Positions 1 through 4,316 of a stretch of DNA of 7,271 nucleotides are shown here, piece after piece. The DNA is taken from positions 1 to 7,271 of the forward strand of contig JAJYIJ010000050.1 of the NCBI GenBank assembly GCA_021790135.1. The letters are read 5' to 3'. The position numbers and the translations under genes were made by a program. Position 1 is the first letter of the stretch, and every line of letters begins with the position of its first letter. The notes beneath the pieces were generated by a model. That model saw nothing but the letters and a program-made list of their open reading frames with translations, was not told the DNA's origin and searched no databases. Source of the DNA: a bacterium (GTDB lineage Bacteria > Patescibacteriota > Patescibacteriia > Magasanikbacterales > GWA2-37-8).

Positions 1-1131
1 TAAATAATGGAGGCCAACATCAAACATGAATTGTAAACGATTGCCAATTTCTTTCAGCACCGTGCCGGCAATTTCCTGCTGATGTTCTTCCAATTCCATA
101 AACACATTGGCAAAAAATTCCCGGGCAATTGCGATAGACATTTCCGTCACTTCCCAAATATTTTTATCAGCCACTTTGACGCTGAGCGCGGTTTCGTTCA
201 AACGCTTGCCGTGGCACTTCGGGCATTCTTCTTCCGAAAATAATTCTTTCGTGCCAAGGCCCGTACAATAATCGCAGTAGCCATAAGGACTATTAAAACT
301 AAACAAGCGTGGTTCAATTTCTGGAAAACTAAAACCATCTTTCGGACAGGAATATTCCGTGCTGTAGGTATGTTCCTCACCAGTAGGATACTGGACTATA
401 CATAAACCATCCGACAAATCGACTGCGTTCTCCACTGCCTCGGCCAACCTTCGTTTAGTTTCCGCATTTGTTAATTGTTCATTGTTAATTGCTAATTTAT
501 CCACCACCACCTCGATCGTATGCTTGTTATTTTTACCCAAAATAATTCGTTCTTTTAAACTATGCAGCTTGCCATCAACTCGCACTTCCAAATATCCGGA
601 GTTATACACGTCATACAACATCTGATAATACTCCCCTTTCCGTCCGCGCACGACCGGAGAAAAAACCACGATTTCTTCTTTGCCGTCGGCATTTTTCTTT
701 AATTGTTTTACAATCCGAGCAATCATTTGATCCGTCGTCATCTTTTCAATCCTCGTGCCGCAAAGGGGGCAATAGGGTTGCCCGACACGCGCGTAGAGCA
801 CGCGCAGGTAGTCATAAATTTCCGTAATCGTCGCCACGGTTGAACGCGGATTGGCGGTATGCGCTTTTTGGTCAATGGAAATCGCCGGCGACAAACCTTC
901 AATTTCATCCACGTCCGGCTTCTGCATGCCGCCCAAAAATTGCCGCGCGTAGGCGGATAAACTTTCAATGTACCGCCGCTGACCTTCGGCAAAAATCGTA
1001 TCAAAAGCCAGGCTCGATTTTCCCGAGCCGGATAGTCCAGTAAACACAATCATCTTATTCCGCGGCAGCTCCAAGTTAACATTTTTTAAATTGTGTTCGC
1101 GGGCACCTTTGATAATTATCTTGTCCTGCAT
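1..1131 (-). CDS. uvrA: Excinuclease ABC subunit A, N-terminal part (cut by left edge)
   Basis: UvrA is the damage-recognising ABC-type ATPase of nucleotide excision repair; it loads UvrB onto damaged DNA. The first 377 residues are visible and continue past the left edge. Residues 1-120 are the first half of ATPase I, with Walker A GLSGSGKSS (32-40), the RRYIESLSAYARQFL block (52-66) and GLSPAISIDQ (79-88). Residues about 121-260 match the UvrB-binding region, with CPLC at 121-124. The zinc-finger block follows: CPKD (262-265), EPRLFSFNSP (273-282), CDYC-TGLG (286-293). CPKCHGKRL comes only 13 residues later, whereas UvrA normally has about 100 residues there (insertion domain). Residues 215-222 (INNEQLTN) are encoded by a tandem repeat. 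The start at 1131 is the standard UvrA start (MQDKIIIKGAREHNLKNV); no Shine-Dalgarno precedes it. Identity is certain; function of this variant is inferred. Confidence 0.97.
   Translation of the reverse strand, partial: MQDKIIIKGAREHNLKNVNLELPRNKMIVFTGLSGSGKSSLAFDTIFAEGQRRYIESLSAYARQFLGGMQKPDVDEIEGLSPAISIDQKAHTANPRSTVATITEIYDYLRVLYARVGQPYCPLCGTRIEKMTTDQMIARIVKQLKKNADGKEEIVVFSPVVRGRKGEYYQMLYDVYNSGYLEVRVDGKLHSLKERIILGKNNKHTIEVVVDKLAINNEQLTNAETKRRLAEAVENAVDLSDGLCIVQYPTGEEHTYSTEYSCPKDGFSFPEIEPRLFSFNSPYGYCDYCTGLGTKELFSEEECPKCHGKRLNETALSVKVADKNIWEVTEMSIAIAREFFANVFMELEEHQQEIAGTVLKEIGNRLQFMFDVGLHYL
468..495. repeat. In-frame 4 x 7-nt tandem repeat inside uvrA
   Basis: Four consecutive heptamers are visible on the plus strand: TTGTTAA, TTGTTCA, TTGTTAA, TTGCTAA. 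The same heptamers occur in the uvrA upstream spacer, and 20 nt (475-494) are identical to 1184-1203. The array encodes the INNEQLT stretch of UvrA between the conserved DKL and RRLAEA segments. From memory of E. coli and B. subtilis UvrA this linker is about six residues longer here. Confidence 0.85.
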
Positions 1132-1139
1132 AAAATAAA

Positions 1140-1167
1140 TTAGCAATTAGCAACTAACAATTAACAA
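1140..1167. repeat. Heptamer array, arm 1 of an inverted pair in the uvrA leader
   Basis: Four heptamers read TTAGCAA, TTAGCAA, CTAACAA, TTAACAA. They are the reverse complement type of the array at 1184-1237 (23 of 28 positions complementary to 1184-1211), separated by 16 nt. The array begins 9 nt upstream of the uvrA start codon, so an mRNA starting at the mapped promoter would fold these arms together beside the start codon. Confidence 0.8.
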
Positions 1168-1183
1168 CGGCTACGATCACAAT

Positions 1184-1237
1184 TTGTTCATTGTTAATTG
1201 CTATTTGTTCATTGTTAATCATTTTGTTAATTGTTCC
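1184..1237. repeat. Heptamer array, arm 2 of an inverted pair in the uvrA leader
   Basis: Units are TTGTTCA, TTGTTAA, TTGCTAT, TTGTTCA, TTGTTAA, then five interrupting bases (1219-1223), then TTGTTAA and TTGTTCC. The orientation is opposite to 1140-1167 and the same as the copy inside uvrA. Confidence 0.8.
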
Positions 1238-1252
1238 CAAAACACCAAAATC

Positions 1253-1278
1253 CCCAGCAAAGCGTTTTGCCTAGGGGG
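1253..1278 (-). promoter_or_regulatory. Stem-loop at the 5' end of the uvrA leader RNA
   Basis: On the minus strand CCCC (or CCCCC), a TAG bulge, GCAAA, a four-base loop, TTTGC and GGGG form an imperfect hairpin. It starts a few bases after the predicted transcription start of uvrA (about 1281). It is not followed by a U-run, so it does not look like an intrinsic terminator. No known riboswitch class was recognised; a stabilising 5' stem-loop or an RNA regulatory element is possible. Confidence 0.5.
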
Positions 1279-1287
1279 TAGCTAAAA

Positions 1288-1316
1288 ACTATACTGGAAT
1301 TGTTTCTCTTTGTCAA
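1288..1316 (-). promoter_or_regulatory. Promoter of uvrA
   Basis: On the minus strand the -35 is TTGACA (1311-1316, full sigma70 consensus), the spacer is 17 nt and the -10 is TATAGT (1288-1293). The predicted start is near 1281, giving a leader of about 150 nt before the uvrA ATG. It lies directly behind the stop codon of the TrmB-like gene, so uvrA need not depend on upstream transcription. Confidence 0.8.
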
Positions 1317-1350
1317 TCACCACCGAAATGTGATTTAGACCAATCCAAAT

Positions 1351-2100
1351 TCAATCTTTCCTCTTCCCCACTCTCGTCACCTGCCACAAAGTCTCGAATA
1401 AATTTTTTTGCGTCCGGTAAAAATCTTCCGATTCAATGATCATACCGAAATTTTCTTTTTCCGTTCCGATAATCCCAACTTTATCATCATAAAGATATAT
1501 CGTCATTGGAAAAATCATCTCTGCCGGCGCGTAATGCAGTTCACGGTTTTCTTGAATGCTAAAAGGCCATGTTTCTTCCACTTCGTTTTGAGCCGAACGC
1601 ACGACGCGCAATTTAATACCGGCCGCGATGCGCCGCGCCACGTAGTCATCCATGAATTCTTTCCCCGGAATTTGATAAAGATCACGCATCGACAAAATGC
1701 CGCACAGTAATTTATTTTTAACGGTCAGGGTATCTTCAAAAACTGTTTTAATTCCTTCCAAGCCTTCGTAAAACTTCACTTTCGGCTTGACGCCGGAAGT
1801 ATTAAGGAGAGAATTAAGCTCTGGCAAGACGCTATCCAAGTTCTTTTCTTTGTCGCGCAAGATCGTTTTTAATTTATGCGGCGGTTCGGCGGTATAGATA
1901 CGCGTGCGGCCTTTGGTAACAAGCGACACTAAGCCGAGCGTTACCAAATGCTGCAAAATTTCGTGCGTGGTGGTCCGTTGCAGTTTGGCTTTGAGGGCAA
2001 TCTCTGCTGCCGTGCCCGTGCCGACTTCAAGCGCTGCCACATACACCGCCCCTTTATTTTTAGTGAGTCCCAGTTCGCTTAAAATTGATTCTATGGACAT
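1351..2100 (-). CDS. TrmB-like family transcriptional regulator
   Basis: A 249-residue protein of TrmB-like architecture. Residues 1-72 form a winged helix-turn-helix (SIESILSELGLTKNKGAVYV, then AAEIALKAKLQRTTTHEILQ as the recognition region, and a wing near VTKGRTRIY). Residues 73-100 are a charged helical linker likely to dimerise as a coiled coil. Residues about 105-245 form a C-terminal sensor-type domain (KVKFYEGLEGIKTVF, FMDDYVARRIAAGIKLRVV, IYLYDDKVGII). Family members bind DNA and often sense sugars in archaea; the ligand here is unknown. The start at 2100 is chosen because the domain begins there; the reading frame stays open to 2220, but that stretch translates a dispersed repeat. 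There is no Shine-Dalgarno. It ends in TGA and is divergent from the gene at 2503, with which it shares an operator-like motif, so autoregulation is plausible. Confidence 0.85.
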   Translation of the reverse strand: MSIESILSELGLTKNKGAVYVAALEVGTGTAAEIALKAKLQRTTTHEILQHLVTLGLVSLVTKGRTRIYTAEPPHKLKTILRDKEKNLDSVLPELNSLLNTSGVKPKVKFYEGLEGIKTVFEDTLTVKNKLLCGILSMRDLYQIPGKEFMDDYVARRIAAGIKLRVVRSAQNEVEETWPFSIQENRELHYAPAEMIFPMTIYLYDDKVGIIGTEKENFGMIIESEDFYRTQKNLFETLWQVTRVGKRKD

Positions 2101-2163
2101 ATATAAATTATATTTCACTTCTTTTATTCCCTCCTTTTTTAGTTGTGGACTACGGAACACTAC

Positions 2164-2240
2164 TGTCATCCTGAGCGAAGCGAAGGATCTAAGTGTTTGT
2201 CCCTTTGATTCTTGGGTCACTTCGTTCCCTCAGAATGACA
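2164..2240. repeat. Dispersed palindromic (REP/MITE-like) element
   Basis: The left arm (2164-2183) begins TGTCATCCTGAGCGAAGCGA and the right arm (2221-2240), read on the other strand, begins TGTCATTCTGAGGGAACGAA; 15 of 20 positions agree. This TGTCATNCTGAG palindromic sequence is one I recognise as a common interspersed element in many environmental bacterial genomes. It sits in the predicted leader of the TrmB-like gene, where it could form an RNA hairpin. Confidence 0.75.
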
Positions 2241-2300
2241 AATAGATTGTTTTGCAGCTCACCGCTTTTAGAGGAACCACAAGATGAGGTTTTGCTATAT

Positions 2301-2320
2301 TCGTCAATAATTTTTGACGA
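2301..2320. promoter_or_regulatory. Inverted repeat at the TrmB-like gene transcription start (operator candidate)
   Basis: TCGTCAA, six bases, TTGACGA: a perfect 7-bp inverted repeat. It lies immediately after the predicted start (about 2321) of the minus-strand promoter, so it could be an operator or a 5'-terminal RNA hairpin. Its segment 2305-2319 recurs with one mismatch at 2395-2409 over the divergent promoter. Confidence 0.6.
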
Positions 2321-2327
2321 CAAATAT

Positions 2328-2356
2328 AATATAGCATATTGGCTAATATTAGTCAA
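2328..2356 (-). promoter_or_regulatory. Promoter of the TrmB-like gene
   Basis: On the minus strand -35 TTGACT (2351-2356), 17-nt spacer, -10 TATATT (2328-2333). Predicted start near 2321, giving a leader of about 220 nt that contains the inverted repeat 2301-2320 and the palindromic element 2164-2240. The 10-bp palindrome CTAATATTAG (2343-2352) overlaps the spacer edge. Confidence 0.7.
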
Positions 2357-2394
2357 GTTTAAAGCTTATAAGCCTAGAATTGATGTCTTTTATA

Positions 2395-2409
2395 CAATAA
2401 TTATTGACG
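2395..2409. promoter_or_regulatory. Second operator-like copy over the small HTH gene promoter
   Basis: CAATAATTATTGACG matches 2305-2319 at 14 of 15 positions. It contains the perfect 12-bp palindrome CAATAATTATTG (2395-2406) and ends in the -35 hexamer of the plus-strand promoter, so a bound protein would block that promoter. Confidence 0.55.
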
Positions 2410-2432
2410 TATCCACAATTTTGTCCTATACT
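2404..2432 (+). promoter_or_regulatory. Promoter of the small HTH gene
   Basis: -35 TTGACG (2404-2409), 17-nt spacer, -10 TATACT (2427-2432), a strong sigma70-type match. Predicted start at about 2438-2440, which coincides with the first base of a stem-loop. Confidence 0.75.
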
Positions 2433-2437
2433 ATTTC

Positions 2438-2476
2438 GTTACGCTAAAAAACGTAACTTCCCGACCATGGGGGTCG
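2438..2476 (+). promoter_or_regulatory. Two stem-loops at the 5' end of the small HTH gene mRNA
   Basis: GTTACG (2438-2443) pairs with CGTAAC (2452-2457) around an A-rich loop, and CGACC (2462-2466) pairs with GGTCG (2472-2476). The first begins at or within two bases of the predicted transcription start. The ribosome-binding site (2491-2496) stays outside both. They may protect the RNA 5' end or serve as a control site. Confidence 0.5.
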
Positions 2477-2490
2477 AGAATAGCTCTTTA

Positions 2491-2496
2491 AAGGAG
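2491..2496 (+). promoter_or_regulatory. Strong Shine-Dalgarno deciding the start at 2503
   Basis: AAGGAG six bases ahead of ATG 2503. It rules out the upstream in-frame start at 2404, which lies inside the promoter. It is the only clear Shine-Dalgarno in the window: the other visible starts have AT-rich or unrelated sequence in front. Confidence 0.85.
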
Positions 2497-2502
2497 AACA
2501 CA

Positions 2503-2820
2503 ATGGAGACTGGGCGAGAAAAACTGAAGGCGGCACTTAACTACGCGATTGATCTGTGCAACCAGCTGAGCAGCGACGCGTTTTCTGCTAACGACCTGCC
2601 AGGCGTTGTCGCTGACATGATCATCTCGGCAAAGGGGTGCTCGCTGCAAAATTTCATGGTTGATCTTGAACGGGAGATCACGATAGAGGTGATCAGAAAA
2701 ACCCACCTTCCCGGCCGCGAACTGGCATCGCTGCTCGGTTTTTCCAGCCCGGTAGCATTCCGGGCGTTCCTGTACACCCGCAGGATCTCTCAGCGGGAGG
2801 TGCGAGAGAGGAAAAAGTAA
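2503..2820 (+). CDS. Small protein with predicted C-terminal helix-turn-helix, function unknown
   Basis: A 105-residue, largely helical, soluble protein that I do not recognise as a named family. Residues 1-50 look like a helical N-terminal part (LKAALNYAIDLCNQLSS, then DLPGVVADMIISAKG). Residues about 53-93 (VDLEREITIEVIRKTH, then GRELASLLGFSSPVAFRAFL) resemble the Fis/NtrC-type C-terminal HTH pattern, where LEREI and xxAxxLGxSxxxxxR are typical; this is pattern resemblance only. The tail QREVRERKK is basic. All 12 leucine codons are CTN, eight of them CTG, and third positions are GC-rich, unlike the neighbours. With the strong Shine-Dalgarno, tight promoter and structured ends, this suggests recent transfer or selection for high expression. 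A DNA-binding regulator paired with the divergent TrmB-like protein is the best guess. Confidence 0.75.
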   Translation: METGREKLKAALNYAIDLCNQLSSDAFSANDLPGVVADMIISAKGCSLQNFMVDLEREITIEVIRKTHLPGRELASLLGFSSPVAFRAFLYTRRISQREVRERKK

Positions 2821-2859
2821 GAGGAACCCGCCGATGGCTCCAACAAAACTCGGCCGTCT

Positions 2860-2893
2860 GCCCTCACGATACGAGGGCGCACTACTTGTGCGC
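2860..2893 (+). other. Overlapping stem-loops in the 3' region of the small HTH gene
   Basis: GCCCTC (2860-2865) pairs with GAGGGC (2873-2878). GCGCAC (2877-2882) pairs with GTGCGC (2888-2893). The two share bases 2877-2878, so they compete or stack. They are GC-rich against an AT-rich background and have no U-run; the terminator follows 16 nt later. This may be a processed 3' UTR element or a small RNA. Confidence 0.5.
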
Positions 2894-2908
2894 TGCAGCA
2901 CAAAAGTT

Positions 2909-2946
2909 AACAAAAAACCGTTCGTGAACAACGACGGTTTTTTGTT
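2909..2946. terminator. Bidirectional intrinsic terminator
   Basis: A perfect 13-bp stem (2909-2921 with 2934-2946) of the form AACAAAAAACCGT / ACGGTTTTTTGTT around a 12-nt loop. A-run and T-run flank the GC core, so it can end transcription from the small HTH gene and from the convergent envelope operon, whose last stop codon is at 2968. Confidence 0.85.
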
Positions 2947-2967
2947 GGTCAAACCGAGAGATTAATT

Positions 2968-4302
2968 TCAACGATGGTGCCGAGGATGATGGTGCCGGTG
3001 CGAATGCTCGCCGGGCGAATATCTTTTGTGGCGAATAAGATGGTGCTTATGATGATGCTCGTGACGATGGGAATGCTCCGGATGATGATTGTTCTTTTGG
3101 CGATGGATATGATGTTCGTGCTGGCTCACCGCTGGTTCGGCATGATGGGGCAATGGCGGCATGGCTGGCGGCTGTTCCCCGCGTTTGAGCGCCTCCAGCA
3201 TGGCTAAAGCGTGCTCCCGAAAAAATATCATGTGCTCGACGTAATGCGGGTTGGTTTTTCGCCACGTTGATCCGTTATAAAATTTGGCGAATTCGAGCAG
3301 CCGTTCACCAGTAAGAGGAAAAAAATTAGCCGGATTTTTCCTGGTCTCGCGCGCTTTTTCATACAAAAAAGCCAAATACAACTCCGCGCCATTTTGCGGA
3401 TTATACAGTTGGCCCTCGGTCATAGCCAAATTCCGACGCGCCGAAAGGCCCGGCCCGGTCATGAGCACGTGAAAAGCGGAGAAAGAATAACAGTGGTGGT
3501 GCGGCTCCCAGCGTTCGAATTCGAATTGCCCGAGTGGCCGGCCGCCCGATTCCTGTTTAGCCGAAGCAACCATGTCGGCAATCAATTGCTCACGGGAAAC
3601 CTTTTCCAAAATGTGTTTCACCATTTCGCCGTAGCGCTCATTCTTGAGAATGGCGTTGATCGCCTGGTCGCAATTGCGCGCAAACTGTTCATCCGACAAA
3701 TGCCGATCCTTATTTTCCAACGGAATCGGCAGCCACATACCAGCCTCAACCGAACGTGGACGGATATTGAAGGATTCCTCTTTGAATAATTGTTTTTCAA
3801 GATAGCCATACTCCGGCAAGGCGCTAAGTTTCTTGCGAATCTTAATCAAATCTTCACCTGGCAGCACGCGATAAAAATCCAAACCGACGTCGTGAAAAAT
3901 CGTAATACCAGGAGCGACTTGTTCGATGCGTTCTCGACGCTCTTCGGTGGTGAACTCACCGCGATGATGATGAACAAAAAAATCCGGATGGCCATCGAAC
4001 TGCGACTTGGGAACACGCGCCAGCACCTGTGCCCACACGTCCCTTGACCGTTCGGGTGACTGATAAAAATTTGGCGCGTCGGCCGACACCATCGCCGCCG
4101 TCAAGAGCGCAGTAGTTAGCCCAACTTTACTTCTGACCCGCTTGGCTAAAGTCATCGGGGCGGATGGCTCGGATGCTGTTTGTTTTGAAACTGGCTCTTT
4201 ATTCTCAGGTATGGTCACCCTCGCCGAAAAGTCATCGTCGGGTGGCGCGGAATTATTCTCCTTTCCAAAACTTCCTGGGAGAATGCTCATTCGCTCTGGC
4301 AT
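2968..4302 (-). CDS. Exported lysozyme/transglycosylase-like protein with His-rich C-terminal tail
   Basis: A 444-residue protein. Residues 1-49 are polar and disordered. Residues 54-74 (KRVRSK, then VGLTTALLTAAMV, SA) form a signal-like segment with a possible cleavage after VSA-74. Residues 240-345 carry lytic-transglycosylase-like marks: AKQESGG with candidate catalytic Glu251, YSFSAFHVLM (272-281) in place of the GLMQ motif, and LLEFAKFYNG (335-344) in place of the AYNAG motif. HHHC at 268-271 is notable. Residues 386-444 hold 24 histidines. Peptidoglycan cleavage at the cell envelope is inferred from these motifs, not from clear homology. It follows the ZU5-like gene by 14 nt in the same direction, so the two form an operon. 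No Shine-Dalgarno is seen. Met50 (4155) is an alternative start that would give a conventional signal peptide. It ends in TGA. Confidence 0.75.
   Translation of the reverse strand: MPERMSILPGSFGKENNSAPPDDDFSARVTIPENKEPVSKQTASEPSAPMTLAKRVRSKVGLTTALLTAAMVSADAPNFYQSPERSRDVWAQVLARVPKSQFDGHPDFFVHHHRGEFTTEERRERIEQVAPGITIFHDVGLDFYRVLPGEDLIKIRKKLSALPEYGYLEKQLFKEESFNIRPRSVEAGMWLPIPLENKDRHLSDEQFARNCDQAINAILKNERYGEMVKHILEKVSREQLIADMVASAKQESGGRPLGQFEFERWEPHHHCYSFSAFHVLMTGPGLSARRNLAMTEGQLYNPQNGAELYLAFLYEKARETRKNPANFFPLTGERLLEFAKFYNGSTWRKTNPHYVEHMIFFREHALAMLEALKRGEQPPAMPPLPHHAEPAVSQHEHHIHRQKNNHHPEHSHRHEHHHKHHLIRHKRYSPGEHSHRHHHPRHHR
2971..3128 (-). repeat. Histidine-codon-rich stretch with internal repeat
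   Basis: The DNA for the last 50 or so residues of the preceding protein is rich in CAT/CAC codons (ATG/GTG on the plus strand). The segment EHSHRHEHHHKHH (409-421) is echoed by EHSHRHHHPRHH (432-443), indicating internal duplication of a roughly 13-residue unit with drift. Confidence 0.6.
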
Positions 4303-4316
4303 ATGACAAAATAAAA

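Noticed and set aside
738..1049. 103-residue minus-strand open frame.
   Set aside because: It is a frame shadow inside uvrA, whose own frame is unmistakably conserved.
1140..1237. CRISPR array.
   Set aside because: The units are 7 nt, contiguous and in opposite orientations, with no spacers of even length and no cas genes.
1255..1300. Possible preQ1-type riboswitch in the uvrA leader, because of AGCTAC-CCCC and nearby A-rich sequence.
   Set aside because: The order of elements and the A-rich tail do not fit the preQ1-I pattern, and uvrA is not a queuosine gene.
2101..2220. Upstream extension of the TrmB-like gene to an ATG at 2220 (289 residues).
   Set aside because: The extra residues translate the dispersed palindromic element (TLRSFASLRMT) and the leader; the winged-helix domain begins at 2100.
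2404..2502. Upstream in-frame ATG at 2404 for the small HTH gene.
   Set aside because: It lies in the -35 region of the promoter, and the strong AAGGAG at 2491-2496 sets the start at 2503.
2974..3207. Met-rich open frame on the plus strand opposite the His-rich tail.
   Set aside because: It is the mirror of CAT/CAC codons of the His-rich protein and has no ribosome-binding site.
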